Program-made: the position numbers and the translations under genes
NCBI GenBank assembly: GCA_025517525.1
Contig: JAOPJZ010000026.1
Location: 1-49,051, forward strand
DNA from: Natronosalvus hydrolyticus
Lineage (GTDB): Archaea > Halobacteriota > Halobacteria > Halobacteriales > Natrialbaceae
Reading direction: 5' to 3'
Length of the DNA stretch: 49,051 nt
In this document: in pieces, positions 17,537-27,236 of the stretch
Layout of the letters: each line of letters opens with the position of its first letter
How positions within the stretch are numbered: the stretch's first letter is position 1
Notes under the pieces: generated by a model
Databases searched by the model: none
Told to the model about the DNA's origin: nothing
Seen by the model: only the letters and a program-made list of their open reading frames with translations

Positions 17537-17670
17537 GCTCGAGCCTTCGCCGGGACGGGCAAACGTGTTTCGGCGGGAGACCGAAAGCGGGCGAGCGTCG
17601 GCGAGGGCCAGACATCGTGCGGCAAGGGCCAGTCGCCCCGTTTATTACCGCTCGGGCGTGAACGTCGGGT

Positions 17671-18189
17671 ATGTCTCAGGCGAAGGGTGACCGTCGGGAG
17701 CGCGAACTCGTCAACGCGCTCGACGAGGCCGGATTTGCCGTCATGCGTGCCCCCGCGAGCGGGTCTGCGACCGAGCGCGAACTCCCCGACGTGCTCGCCG
17801 GCGACGGCGAGACGTTTTACGCGATCGAAGCCAAATCGAGCGCCGGAAACCCGATCTATCTCACCGGCGAAGAGGTCGAAGCGCTCATCTACTTCGCCCA
17901 GAACTTCGGCGCAAAACCGCGCATTGGCGTCCGATTCGACCGTGAGGACTGGTACTTTTTCCATCCCGGCGACCTCCACGTGACCGACGGCGGGAACTAT
18001 CGCGTCAAAAAGGAAACTGCAATCGCCGAGGGAACCGACTTCGAGGAGTTCGTCGGCATCTCAAAAAAGGTCACCCTCGAAGAGATCGGCGACGAGGACC
18101 CGGGCCCGGACCCCGAAATCGTCCGGATTCTCCAGGCCGTCGAGCAGGGCGTGATGGACGTCGAGGAAGCCGCCGAAATGCTCGAGTAG
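17671..18189 (+). CDS. hjc: Holliday junction resolvase Hjc
   Basis: A 172-residue archaeal resolvase that cuts four-way junctions in recombination. The endonuclease fold carries the expected active-site residues: Glu in GDRRERELVN, Asp in ERELPDVLAG and the E-x-K motif in YAIEAKSS. The C-terminal extension (about 130-172) is acidic and helical, as in other haloarchaeal Hjc. ATG 17671 is preceded by GGGT and is the natural family start. It is followed at 75 bp by the P450 gene on the same strand. Confidence 0.95.
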   Translation: MSQAKGDRRERELVNALDEAGFAVMRAPASGSATERELPDVLAGDGETFYAIEAKSSAGNPIYLTGEEVEALIYFAQNFGAKPRIGVRFDREDWYFFHPGDLHVTDGGNYRVKKETAIAEGTDFEEFVGISKKVTLEEIGDEDPGPDPEIVRILQAVEQGVMDVEEAAEMLE

Positions 18190-18263
18190 CGAGCGGTTCG
18201 CCCTCGTGCCCCCGAATGCACAGTTCGGGCCAACGTCTTTTGCCTTCGTGCCGAACAACGGGT

Positions 18264-19589
18264 ATGGGAAACTACGTCGTTCCCGGACCGGACGGCCCGC
18301 CGATGGTCGGCGTCCTCCCCCGCTATGCTCGAGATCCGTTCGCGTTCGTCCGAGAGGTTCGTGAAGCCTACGGCGAGATTGCAGCCTTCGACCTCGGCCC
18401 GAATCGGACCTATTTCGTCACGACGCCGGCGTTGATCGAACGAGTCCTCGTCAGTGACGCGGCTCACTTTTCGAAACCCGACTTCCAGACTGACGCGCTC
18501 GGAAAGCTGCTCGGCGAGGGACTCCTTACCAGTGAAGGTGACCACTGGCGGGACCGTCGAGAGCTGGCGACACCGGCGTTTGCACCCGGCAGAATCGCCA
18601 GTATGGCACCCATGATGGCACAGCGAGCACGGGCGATGGTCGACCGCTGGGAGGATGGGGCCACGCAAAACATCGAGTGGGAGATGACTCGAACCACCCT
18701 CGAGATCATCGTCGAAGCGATGTTCGGCGTCGACCTGCCGGTGGCGACGGCGAAAAAGACCGCCCACCTGCTCGAGCCGGTCGGTCGGCGTTTCGAACCG
18801 GACCCGGTTCGTGCAGTGATTCCCGAGTGGGTGCCGACACCGGAGAATCGGGCGTTCGAACGTTCCGTCGAGAAACTCGAGGCGGTCGTCGATGACCTCG
18901 TCGAGATGCGGAAACGAACGGGAATCGACGACGAGGACGATGACCTGCTCGCGTCGCTCCTGGAAGCGAAGGCCGAAGGCAGGATCGATCAACGAGGGGT
19001 CCGAGACGAACTCATGACGATGTTGCTCGCTGGCCACGACACGACAGCGCTCGTGCTCACCTACACCTTTGCCCTTCTTTCAGCACACCCGGATATCGAA
19101 CAGCGAGTTCACGAAGCAGTCGACACCGTCCTCGAGGGGACGCAACCAACGGCTGCCGACGCCAGACGACTCACCACCCTGCGAAACGTCTTACAGGAGT
19201 CGATGCGACTGTATCCGCCGGTGTACGTCATGTTCAGACAGGCCGACAGAGACGTCACCATGGGCGGGTACGACGTCCCCGCAGACTCGCTCATCATGTG
19301 TTCACAGTGGGCGACACACCGCGACCCTCGCTACTTCGAGAACCCGGATACCTTCGATCCGGATCGCTGGATTGATCCAACCCATCCCACCTACGCGTAC
19401 TTCCCGTTCGGTGCGGGCCCCCGTAGTTGCATCGGCAAGGGGTTCACGATGCTCGAGGCACCGATCATCGCCGCCACGGTTGCACAACAGTATCGGCTCC
19501 GCCGGGTCGACGACGGCCCCATCGACCTCCGCGGTTCGCTGACGGCCCATCCCGAAGACGGGATGGAAATGCGACTCGAGCGCCGATAA
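18264..19589 (+). CDS. Cytochrome P450
   Basis: A 441-residue haem-thiolate monooxygenase, started at MGNYVVPGPDG (an in-frame ATG 16 codons upstream adds only non-conserved residues). The proline-rich N-terminus lacks a membrane anchor, indicating a soluble enzyme. The I-helix motif is LAGHDTTALVLTY, the K-helix ExxR is ESMRLYPP, and the haem-binding loop FPFGAGPRSCIGKGF contains the axial Cys. The substrate is unknown. No ferredoxin reductase gene is next to it. Its stop is directly followed by the repeats at 19591-19696. Confidence 0.96.
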   Translation: MGNYVVPGPDGPPMVGVLPRYARDPFAFVREVREAYGEIAAFDLGPNRTYFVTTPALIERVLVSDAAHFSKPDFQTDALGKLLGEGLLTSEGDHWRDRRELATPAFAPGRIASMAPMMAQRARAMVDRWEDGATQNIEWEMTRTTLEIIVEAMFGVDLPVATAKKTAHLLEPVGRRFEPDPVRAVIPEWVPTPENRAFERSVEKLEAVVDDLVEMRKRTGIDDEDDDLLASLLEAKAEGRIDQRGVRDELMTMLLAGHDTTALVLTYTFALLSAHPDIEQRVHEAVDTVLEGTQPTAADARRLTTLRNVLQESMRLYPPVYVMFRQADRDVTMGGYDVPADSLIMCSQWATHRDPRYFENPDTFDPDRWIDPTHPTYAYFPFGAGPRSCIGKGFTMLEAPIIAATVAQQYRLRRVDDGPIDLRGSLTAHPEDGMEMRLERR

Positions 19590-19590
19590 T

Positions 19591-19696
19591 CCTACGACGA
19601 AGCGGGTTCGAACTCGAGTGTCGATAAGCCGACGACAAAGCGGGTTCGAACTCGAGCGTCTGTACGCCTACGACGAGGCGGGTTCGAACTCGAGCG
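19591..19696 (-). repeat. Triplicated 3' end of the acyl-CoA dehydrogenase gene
   Basis: Three 30-bp units (19591-19620, 19629-19658, 19667-19696) repeat with a period of 38 bp. The last unit is the real gene end, encoding LEFEPASS-stop. The first unit again encodes LEFEPASS-stop; the middle one has lost the stop. They fill the spacer to the convergent P450 gene. Confidence 0.88.
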
Positions 19697-21521
19697 AAGA
19701 CGGCTCGACCTGCGCGTAGCGAACGATCGGGTCGAAATGCTCGATGGCAAATCGGTCGCCACTCGTAACCCCGCGAGCAGGGCGGTCGTCGAACTGTCGG
19801 TCGATAAACCGACGGGCGACGAGCGCGAGTCGTGCATTCGGTTCGTGAGTGTCATCACCCTCGAGCGCCCGCTGGGCGTCCTCGAGCAACACCGCGGCGG
19901 TAAACACGTCGAAGATGTAGTGGGTCAACTCCTTGGCCTGCAACTGGGCGTACTCGGTGTCTTCGGTGGCCAGCGTCGCGAGCGCGTCCGTCAACTCGTG
20001 GAACTCGGCTTCGACGGTTTCGACGGCTGGCTCGAGGAGCGGATGGGAAACGCACTCGAGTCGCGTCTGGACGGCCTCGATGAACGGCTCGTGGGCGGCC
20101 TCGCGCTCGAGTGCGCGCAGGACGTCGAGCGACAGGATATTCTCGGTGCCTTCCCAGATCGGCAGCACCTGTGCGTCCCGAAGCAATCGGTTGGTGACGA
20201 AATCGTTGACGTAGCCGTTACCGCCCTGAATCTCCATCGCGTAGGAGGCGGTGTCGACGGCCATTCGCCCCGTCCGCGCCTTCGAGATAGGGATGAGCAA
20301 TCGCATGAGTCGGTACGCGTCTTCGGCCTCGAGGGTCGCCCTATCCGTCCCGCCCTCGAGAGCGTCCCCGTCGGCTCCGTCCTCGAGCGAAATGTCCCCA
20401 CGGGCAACGCGTTCGGCCCGCTCGCGAACCGAAAACAGCCGGGCAGCCTCCATCGTGAAGGCGGTTGCAGCCTCGTGGTCGACCGCCATGTCAACCAGGT
20501 CCCGACGCATGAGCGGGTACTGGTCGATGGTGTCGCCAAAGGCCTCCCGGTTCGCGGCTTTGACCTTGCTCTCGAGGAGCGCTCGACCGATGAGGCCACA
20601 GGACCCCGCCGCGTTCGACAGGCGCTCGAGGTTGAGCATCTCGGCCATCTGTTTGAAGCCGGCTTCCTCCTCCCCGACGAGAAACGCCTTCGCCCCCTGC
20701 AGTTCGACCTCGCCCGTCGGCACCGCAATCGTCCCGAGTTTGTCTTTGAGCCGTCGGTACAGTTGGTCGTTCACCTCGCCCTCGAGTTCGTGGGGTACCA
20801 GAAACATCGAGAGCCCTTTCGTGCCCTCGGGCGCGTGGGGTGTTCGAGCCAGCGCGAGCGTTCCCTGCGCGTCGATGTTCGAACAGAACCACTTCTCGCC
20901 CTCGAGGCGGTAACAGCCGGCGTCGTCGTCCCATCTGGCGGTCGTTTCGGTTGCCCCGACGTCGCTTCCCCCTTGTTTTTCGGTGAGAAACATCGCACCC
21001 TCGATGAGGGTTTCGTACTCGCGGCTGGTGAGCCCCTCGTAGTAGGCCTCGAGGTCATCGTCGCCGAACTTCTCGAGGACGAGTGCGGCCCCGGCCGTCA
21101 TCGCGACAGGACAGTCAAAGCCCACGTCGGCGTACGAAAGCAGGTACTGCATCACGAGATTGTGACTGAGCGGCATCGGCCGGTCGCGACCCGGTGGCGC
21201 TTCGAACGCATCCGCGACGATACCCAGCTCGTAGACCAGTTGCTCGTTCTCGAGTTGTTCGGCGGGATACCGAACGCGGTTGACGACCTCGCCGTCTTTG
21301 TCGTAGGTCTCGAGTTCCGGGCCGTGGTCGTCGATGACGTCGGCGTTGTCGGCAACCGTATGACCGATTACGTCGCCGAACTCCTCGAGAATCGGGACTG
21401 CCCACGCAAATTCGTCGGGGGCGTAGATGCGCCGCACGTTTCGCTGGAGCGTCCGGTCGAACGCCCAGTAGTTGATGTGACGGCCTCCCTCGAGGTCGCC
21501 GTAGTCGAATCCATCGTTCAT
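19668..21521 (-). CDS. Acyl-CoA dehydrogenase, AidB-like branch
   Basis: A 617-residue flavoprotein, longer than the 380-residue classical enzymes and like the AidB type. The N-terminal extension NYWAFDRTLQRNV precedes the standard domains. The FAD/acyl-binding motif is AMFLTEKQGGSDVGATET, followed by CYRLEGEKWFCSNIDA, and later WEGTENILSLDVLRALERE. It probably oxidises an acyl-CoA, or, like AidB, may have another role. Its extreme C-terminus LEFEPASS is tandemly repeated downstream. It is divergent from the gene at 21657. Confidence 0.93.
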   Translation of the reverse strand: MNDGFDYGDLEGGRHINYWAFDRTLQRNVRRIYAPDEFAWAVPILEEFGDVIGHTVADNADVIDDHGPELETYDKDGEVVNRVRYPAEQLENEQLVYELGIVADAFEAPPGRDRPMPLSHNLVMQYLLSYADVGFDCPVAMTAGAALVLEKFGDDDLEAYYEGLTSREYETLIEGAMFLTEKQGGSDVGATETTARWDDDAGCYRLEGEKWFCSNIDAQGTLALARTPHAPEGTKGLSMFLVPHELEGEVNDQLYRRLKDKLGTIAVPTGEVELQGAKAFLVGEEEAGFKQMAEMLNLERLSNAAGSCGLIGRALLESKVKAANREAFGDTIDQYPLMRRDLVDMAVDHEAATAFTMEAARLFSVRERAERVARGDISLEDGADGDALEGGTDRATLEAEDAYRLMRLLIPISKARTGRMAVDTASYAMEIQGGNGYVNDFVTNRLLRDAQVLPIWEGTENILSLDVLRALEREAAHEPFIEAVQTRLECVSHPLLEPAVETVEAEFHELTDALATLATEDTEYAQLQAKELTHYIFDVFTAAVLLEDAQRALEGDDTHEPNARLALVARRFIDRQFDDRPARGVTSGDRFAIEHFDPIVRYAQVEPSSLEFEPASS

Positions 21522-21656
21522 GATCGACTAGTCGGGTTCGAAGTGGCATAAAATGGCGCGTGAACAACAGGTTGTCTGTTGCCTCGAGTTTCTTCGAGCC
21601 TGGTTTTGATACCCGGCTTCGAAAGAATCAGGCCCGTCGGCCACATACTAGCCGTT

Positions 21657-22076
21657 GTGAGTAGTCCCCCGTCGGTGCTCGTCTACGATGGCCGGAAACA
21701 GGTGTTTCACACGGCGGTCGACGCCTTCACCTACGGAATGGACGACCTCGTCGCCGTCCCCTGGGAGTCAGCACCGATCCAGGCGTTTCTCGAGGCCCAG
21801 TTCGGTGGCCGCCCGTTCGTGTTCTTGCTCATCGAAGACGACGCCGTGCACGCGGGGGAAACAGCCGTCAAACGGGCGCTAACCGCCCGCGGCGTCGGCC
21901 GACCGGCCGCCAGCGCGTTCGAGCAACTGTACGCCAAAATCGGCGACCCGTTCGGCAGAGTCGTACACGGGGAAGCCCCCGCCGACATTCACGGCACCTA
22001 CGCCCTCGAGCCGGCTGCCCGAGAATACCTCGAGGCGGTTCGAGCGGAGAAAACCGACGCAGATGGTGAAAAATGA
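21657..22076 (+). CDS. Small DCC-like protein without the cysteine pair
   Basis: A 139-residue protein, started at GTG 21657 (SSPPSVLVYDGR). The frame is open 26 codons further upstream, but that part overlaps the promoter side of the divergent gene. The start VLVYDGRKQVFHTAVDAF and the following VPWESAPIQAFLE resemble the DCC (thiol-oxidoreductase-like) family, yet the DGxCxxC cysteines are absent. FVFLLIEDDAVHAGETAVKRAL and AREYLEAVRAE are also seen. The function is unknown. It converges on the SDR gene with 17 bp between stops. Confidence 0.7.
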   Translation: MSSPPSVLVYDGRKQVFHTAVDAFTYGMDDLVAVPWESAPIQAFLEAQFGGRPFVFLLIEDDAVHAGETAVKRALTARGVGRPAASAFEQLYAKIGDPFGRVVHGEAPADIHGTYALEPAAREYLEAVRAEKTDADGEK

Positions 22077-22093
22077 CGGCAACAAAACCCGCT

Positions 22094-22978
22094 TCAGGCC
22101 TCCTCGAGTGCCGTCCGCACGGCCGACTCGATGGGCGTCTGTTCGATTGAGATAACGCGTTGTAAATCGTCGTCCTCGCTTACGGTCACTGGATTTCGCA
22201 TGCTCTCGGCGAGTGCTCGAGCCACCGCGTACTCCACCTCAGTCGTCAGCCGGAGCCAATGTGAGGACAGTTCCGGTGTCATCACGGGAACCGGGATGAT
22301 ATAAATTCGTTTGTCCTTTTGGTTAGCTGTCAGTCGAAGCAGTGATTCGTACGACCAGACGGTCGGGCCACCGATATCGTAGGTTTGCCCTCGCGTTTCC
22401 GCAGCATCCAGGAGTTCGACCAGATACGTGATGGTGTCACGAATTGCAATCGGTTGACATGGCGTCCGAACCCACTGTGGGACCAGCATCACCGGTAGAC
22501 GTTCGGTCAAATCGTTGAGGATCCGAAAACTGGCACTTTCGGCCCCGATAATGACGGCCGCCCGAAGAACCGTCAGATCGTACGCTCCGGTCGCTAGAAC
22601 CTCCTCGACCTCCCGACGGGATGCGAGGTGTGGCGAAAGGTCGAGTCCATCACCGCTAATGCCGCTGAGGTAGATCACGCGGTCGACACCCGCCTCGGTG
22701 GCCATATCACGAAATCGGGTGGCGTATCGCCGGTCGCGCTCGGCGAAATCAGCCGCCGTCAGCGAGTGAATCAGGTAGTAGGCCACATCGACGTCCGTAC
22801 ACAGATCCGTGAGCGTTTCGGGGTCGTCGAGGTTCCCGTCGAACGGTTCGACCCCGTCCGGAAACGACGCGGTACTCGCGCTTCGGGAGAAGGCGACAAC
22901 CTCGTGACCTCGCTCCACGAGCGCGTGCACCAACCGAGTCCCGACGAATCCCGTCGCGCCGACCACCAGAATGCGCAT
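22094..22978 (-). CDS. Atypical short-chain dehydrogenase, NAD(P)-binding epimerase-like
   Basis: A 294-residue protein, started at MRILVVGATGF. The Rossmann motif VGATGFVGTRLVHALVERG is N-terminal. The pattern DVAYYLIHSL ... RVIYLSGISGD ... LTVLRAAVIIG fits the NmrA/NDUFA9-like atypical SDR group. A classical YxxxK catalytic pair is not evident, so it may bind NAD(P)H as sensor or assembly factor rather than catalyse. The C-terminal half has the conserved TYDIGGPTVWSYESLL. It is monocistronic. Confidence 0.88.
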   Translation of the reverse strand: MRILVVGATGFVGTRLVHALVERGHEVVAFSRSASTASFPDGVEPFDGNLDDPETLTDLCTDVDVAYYLIHSLTAADFAERDRRYATRFRDMATEAGVDRVIYLSGISGDGLDLSPHLASRREVEEVLATGAYDLTVLRAAVIIGAESASFRILNDLTERLPVMLVPQWVRTPCQPIAIRDTITYLVELLDAAETRGQTYDIGGPTVWSYESLLRLTANQKDKRIYIIPVPVMTPELSSHWLRLTTEVEYAVARALAESMRNPVTVSEDDDLQRVISIEQTPIESAVRTALEEA

Positions 22979-23288
22979 CGACAGCACGTACGTTCGATGG
23001 CGGCAAAACCGTTTGGTCGTGGGGGTGGCTCTTGGAGAGGATATCGACGGCTATCGAAGTGAAGCGACACCGATTACGAGACGTTCGACTCCCTCGTCGG
23101 GACTGACATTCCGATTTTCGCATCTTGAAGCGCTGCAACTCCGCTGATTCATGTGCTCACCTTTGACATCCACTTTGATATCCTCACTGCCCTGAAGGGC
23201 GAGGTTTTGCGCCTGCCCATCCCATAATAGCGGAAGTTACAGAAGGTAAGGAAAAAACTCCATTCCCCAGGGTGGGTAAGACGTCAAG
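22979..23288. other. Intergenic region with a transposon-end relic
   Basis: No gene is supported here. The central part holds an IS200/IS605-type end hairpin, annotated separately at 23161-23215. The rest is ordinary spacer between two minus-strand genes. Confidence 0.6.
23161..23215 (+). mobile_element. Solitary IS200/IS605-type right-end remnant
   Basis: TTTGACATCC at 23163-23172 matches the sequence bordering the intact tnpB element at 2566. It is followed by GATATCCTCACT and a GCCCT-GA-AGGGC hairpin (23189-23200) with flanking CCTC/GAGG. No tnpB or tnpA reading frame is attached. Confidence 0.6.
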
Positions 23289-26200
23289 TTATTGCCCGTC
23301 TGGGAGCCATGTAGCGTGTCGATCGACTACTTCACTGGGTGCATCTACTAACAGTCTTTGTGCCTGGTCGTGGTACTCTTCTACCGCGTCAGGTCCCTCA
23401 GTACTTGTTTCGACGAGTACCTCGAGCGTTGCCATACTGTCGTGTACGGCCCCAATCGACTCGAACACGTCGAGAGCAGCTCGTAAGTGTTCGCGAGCGG
23501 GATCGACAGCGCCGGCTTCGAACTCGAGTTGGCCCAAAAGGCGTTGGCTTCGTGCGATCCAGTATTGTAAATTCATTTCCTCGGCTTCCTCGAGGACTGC
23601 TTTCGCTATTGGCCGGGCAGCATCGACATCGCCGAGGGTGAGTCTAAGTCGTGCACGAGCGAGGCGAACACGCAGTTGGATTAAACCCGGTTCGGTCTCG
23701 ACGATTTCGAACGCCGTTTCGAAACACTCGTTGGCCCGTTCGTACGACTCCATTCGTCGTGCACTCTCGCCCAGACAGAGGTAGCTCGCCGCAATCTGTT
23801 CTGATTCGCCGATTTCATCAGCGATTTCGAGGGCACGCTTGCAGTGATTTCGGCCTCGTTCGTACTCTCCACGTTGTATTGCGACCATTCCGAGATTGTT
23901 GAGTGTCGGGGCCATTACGGCACGGACCTCGAGTTCTTCGGTGATATCAAGACTCCGCTCGTAGAAGGTGGACGCCTGATCGAAATTACCGCGACGGTTT
24001 TCGATCTGGCCGAGATTGTGGAGCGATTTTGCCTGGCCAAAGCGGTCGCCGAGTTCCTCTTTCAGTTCGAGTCCTCGTTCGTGTAATTTTAACGACCGGG
24101 TGTAGTTGCCCCGCCGCCCCTCGACGGTTCCAAGATTATTGAGCGTCGAAGCCAGCCGAGTACGGTCGTCCAGTTCCCGCCGCAACTCGAGGCAGCGCTC
24201 GTAGTACTCGGTGGCTCGGTCGAAGTTCGTTCGCTGGCTCTCGAGGTGACCGAGATTGTTGAGACACTTCCCCACGCCCGGACGGTCGCCAAGTTCTCGT
24301 CTGAGTTCGAGACTCTGTTCGTAGAAGTCGAAGGCCCGGTGGTAGTTCCCCCGTTGTCCTTCGATCGCCCCGAGATTATTACGAACTGCTGCTACACCCT
24401 TGCGGTCGCCAAGCTCCTGTCTCAGTTCGAGACTTCGCTCGAACGACCTGGACGCCACGTCGAATCGGCCTTGCTTCCAGGCAACGTTGCCGATGTAATT
24501 GGCCGCTTCTGCCTCGCCGCGACGGTCCCCGATCGTTTTTCTGAGTTCCAGGCTCGATTCGTAATACTCGAGGGCGCGGTCGAACGCACCGCGTTTCATC
24601 GCAATACTTCCGATTCCAGCTAGCGCTTTTGCTTCCCATGCTTGTCGTTGGGTAGCGCGGAAGACGTTCACAGCCGATTCATAGTTGCTTTCGGCGTCGG
24701 CGTACTCGCCGAGTTCGGTGAGCGCCGCCCCGAGGCGGAGGCGCGACCGTGCAGAGAGAAGTTCCTCACCTTCTACTAGCGAGAGACAGTCTCTACAGTG
24801 AGCGACCGCAACGTCGTATTCCCCCCTGTTGCTTGCCACACGGGCCAGACCGAGAAGTCGCTCTGCACCGATATCGACCGGCCTTTCCGGTACGCCTTCG
24901 TATGTTCCTTCGGCGCGATCGTAGTACCCGCCGGCAAGAAACAGTTCACCGAGCCAGATCGGCCGACTATCTCGCACATCGTCCGAGCACGCCACCGGGA
25001 GTTCGATACCGTCACCCGAGTCGTCGACGAATAACGGAACCAGTTGCGATCGATCTTGCCCGAGAACGTACACCGCTTCGGCGGTTTCGTTCGCCCACTG
25101 GCCCGGTGTATCGCGGACGTCGGCGAGCGCCCATCGCTCGTTTAAATGACGTTCGATGCGTTCACACTGAGCGGGATCGTCAGCGAGACCCAACAATGCA
25201 CTCACCACACTTGTGAACCGCCGAGCTGCCTCCGTCTTTCCTTCGGCCTCGATGAGGTGTATGAGGAACGCCGTTGACCACTCTTCATGGACTGTTCGGT
25301 ACCGCCCGTCCCCTTGCTTGAAAATGACGTGGTCTTCTAAGCGGCCCACAGCGTCGTCGATGGCGTCGAACCGATCGCGGTCGGAGTCGAGCTCGTCCGC
25401 ATCGAACGCATCCGTACGAGAAATGGCATAAAACAACCCTCGATTAGCGCCAATTCCAGCAGCGTTGAGCGCGTTCGCGAGTACGGCAACTGACAGGGAC
25501 AGTTCGTTGTCTGCGAGGGTGTCGTAGACGTCCGCGACGGCGTCCTCGAGCGCGGTCGACGCGTCGGCCAGCGGGTCAGCGTAGGTCGCAAGTCGATGCA
25601 TTACACGCAACATCCGGTGGGGCTGTTGGCCATCGGTGGCGTTGCCCTCTTTGCTGACCGACGACCACAACGCTTCGGTCTGAATATCGACCGGGCGTCC
25701 GATTGTCCGCTCGAAGTGCTCGACGAGTCGCTCAAAATCTGTCTCAGTCAGCGGTGGCACGTGGACGACCTCGAGGTCGTTCACCGTCTGTGACGTTTCC
25801 GTGTATCCCCGCCACTCCTGCTCGCGGGCATCGAGCAAAACGCTTACTTCGTCGCCAGTATCGAGTCCCCGGATTGCGTCGAAGATCGCGTTGGTGTTCG
25901 GTCGTACCGCATCTTCCACGACGATCAGTGCATGACCGTCTGCCGCGGTGGCGGTCTCGATCAGGTCGTCTACTGACGAAAACGGTCGGCCACGATCGTT
26001 TTCGCGGTAGTATACAGGTCCATGATCGGCATCGTACCATTCACAAGCGATCCGTTTACAGATCGTACTCTTCCCCGACCCGGGTGCGCCGAGGACGATT
26101 CGGTTTTTCCCACTGATCAGGTCGTCCGTGAGTGCCGCTGTCAACTCTCGCTTTGCGCTTTCGGACTTTTTATCGCTTTTCGGTGAGTCGGGGTTTCCCT

Positions 26201-27236
26201 CACTTTCGACATCCGGTATCTCCCGTCTGATCGCGTAGCCAGTGTGGACCTCGGCGAGCGAGAGGCCGGCGCGCCAGGCGGTTGTCGGGTCGGCCACGGG
26301 TTCGTGACGAAAGTACGAGCCGTCGACCCGGACGAAACCCTGTCCTTCCAACGAGACCGGGAGCGATTGAGCGATCGTCTCTAACGCGGCCGCACCTCCG
26401 TACGCTCGACGTCCGTCGCTAGCGGTGTCGAGTACGGTGTGGGTTCGGTCCGTCGCCTCGTCCCGTATCTCCTCGAACCGTCTTTCGGCCCACTCGACGC
26501 CGCGTACTTCTTCGTTGACAAGAATTCCGTTGACTGCACTTCGCTCAGTGTAGACGACGATGTGGACGGTGGTCCCGACAGTCTGCCCAGACTCGGTGTC
26601 ATCCCCGTTAAATAATTCAAGTCCGTACTCCGGTACGGATCCGACGCTGATGGAGAACCGGTCAGTTTTCGCCATCGCAGCCATTCGACGCGGGAACTCC
26701 TGGCAAAGCGTCTCGAACACACTGGGCGACACAACGAGTTCGGCCGCCTGACCGTCGATGACGATATGCTCGTAGAGGACTCTCACGTGACGAGGATCAT
26801 CCAGCGTGGGAATCAGCGCGCTGTACTTCTCGGCCGAATCGAGGGCGTCGAGACGTTGCTCTAGCGGCCGGTAAGGAACTGGATCCGTCGCGGAAATCAC
26901 GTCGCTGCGAGCCACGACTTCAGCATCAACGGCACTCGCGTCGGCGAGTGGTGTGAGAACCTCCTCAGCTGCACGAATGCCGCCAAAATCCGTGAGAAAG
27001 GCGTTCAGCTGGTCGCGGACGAGAATTCCAGTATTTGTGACCTCGACGCCCCCAGCCCCGCGTTCGACGAGGTCAATCGCCTCGAGTTCGTTGATCGCTC
27101 GGTTGATTGTTGCACGGGATTGACCAGTATCGTCTACCAGATCCCGGACGTGCCCGGAGGACTGACAGAGGCGGTCGAGTAGATCCAGGCGCTTGATCAG
27201 CGTCTTTGTGTCCTCCGCATGGCTCCGTTTCCCCAT
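23289..27236 (-). CDS. Giant regulator: wHTH, FilR1-like domain, STAND-like P-loop NTPase, TPR array
   Basis: A 1315-residue protein. Residues about 1-80 are a winged helix (LVDDTGQSRATINRAINELE). Residues about 90-290 match the effector-domain pattern of FilR1-type archaeal regulators (YRPLEQRLDALD, HVRVLYEHIVIDGQ, YTERSAVNGILVNEE). A Ser/Lys-rich hinge (about 345-365) leads to an NTPase with Walker A GAPGSGKST (383-391) and Walker B HALIVVEDAV (435-444). Residues about 760-1260 are roughly a dozen TPR units (NNLGAIEGQRGNYHRAFDFY and relatives). HTH-NTPase-TPR resembles MalT/AfsR-type STAND regulators, which oligomerise on ligand binding. It is divergent from the giant surface-protein gene. 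A defence role (Avs-like) is possible but no effector domain is seen. Confidence 0.9.
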   Translation of the reverse strand: MGKRSHAEDTKTLIKRLDLLDRLCQSSGHVRDLVDDTGQSRATINRAINELEAIDLVERGAGGVEVTNTGILVRDQLNAFLTDFGGIRAAEEVLTPLADASAVDAEVVARSDVISATDPVPYRPLEQRLDALDSAEKYSALIPTLDDPRHVRVLYEHIVIDGQAAELVVSPSVFETLCQEFPRRMAAMAKTDRFSISVGSVPEYGLELFNGDDTESGQTVGTTVHIVVYTERSAVNGILVNEEVRGVEWAERRFEEIRDEATDRTHTVLDTASDGRRAYGGAAALETIAQSLPVSLEGQGFVRVDGSYFRHEPVADPTTAWRAGLSLAEVHTGYAIRREIPDVESEGNPDSPKSDKKSESAKRELTAALTDDLISGKNRIVLGAPGSGKSTICKRIACEWYDADHGPVYYRENDRGRPFSSVDDLIETATAADGHALIVVEDAVRPNTNAIFDAIRGLDTGDEVSVLLDAREQEWRGYTETSQTVNDLEVVHVPPLTETDFERLVEHFERTIGRPVDIQTEALWSSVSKEGNATDGQQPHRMLRVMHRLATYADPLADASTALEDAVADVYDTLADNELSLSVAVLANALNAAGIGANRGLFYAISRTDAFDADELDSDRDRFDAIDDAVGRLEDHVIFKQGDGRYRTVHEEWSTAFLIHLIEAEGKTEAARRFTSVVSALLGLADDPAQCERIERHLNERWALADVRDTPGQWANETAEAVYVLGQDRSQLVPLFVDDSGDGIELPVACSDDVRDSRPIWLGELFLAGGYYDRAEGTYEGVPERPVDIGAERLLGLARVASNRGEYDVAVAHCRDCLSLVEGEELLSARSRLRLGAALTELGEYADAESNYESAVNVFRATQRQAWEAKALAGIGSIAMKRGAFDRALEYYESSLELRKTIGDRRGEAEAANYIGNVAWKQGRFDVASRSFERSLELRQELGDRKGVAAVRNNLGAIEGQRGNYHRAFDFYEQSLELRRELGDRPGVGKCLNNLGHLESQRTNFDRATEYYERCLELRRELDDRTRLASTLNNLGTVEGRRGNYTRSLKLHERGLELKEELGDRFGQAKSLHNLGQIENRRGNFDQASTFYERSLDITEELEVRAVMAPTLNNLGMVAIQRGEYERGRNHCKRALEIADEIGESEQIAASYLCLGESARRMESYERANECFETAFEIVETEPGLIQLRVRLARARLRLTLGDVDAARPIAKAVLEEAEEMNLQYWIARSQRLLGQLEFEAGAVDPAREHLRAALDVFESIGAVHDSMATLEVLVETSTEGPDAVEEYHDQAQRLLVDAPSEVVDRHATWLPDGQ

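Noticed and set aside
23289..27236. Avs-type antiviral STAND protein
   Set aside because: The architecture has an N-terminal DNA-binding domain and no nuclease or other effector domain, so a regulator is more likely; not excluded.
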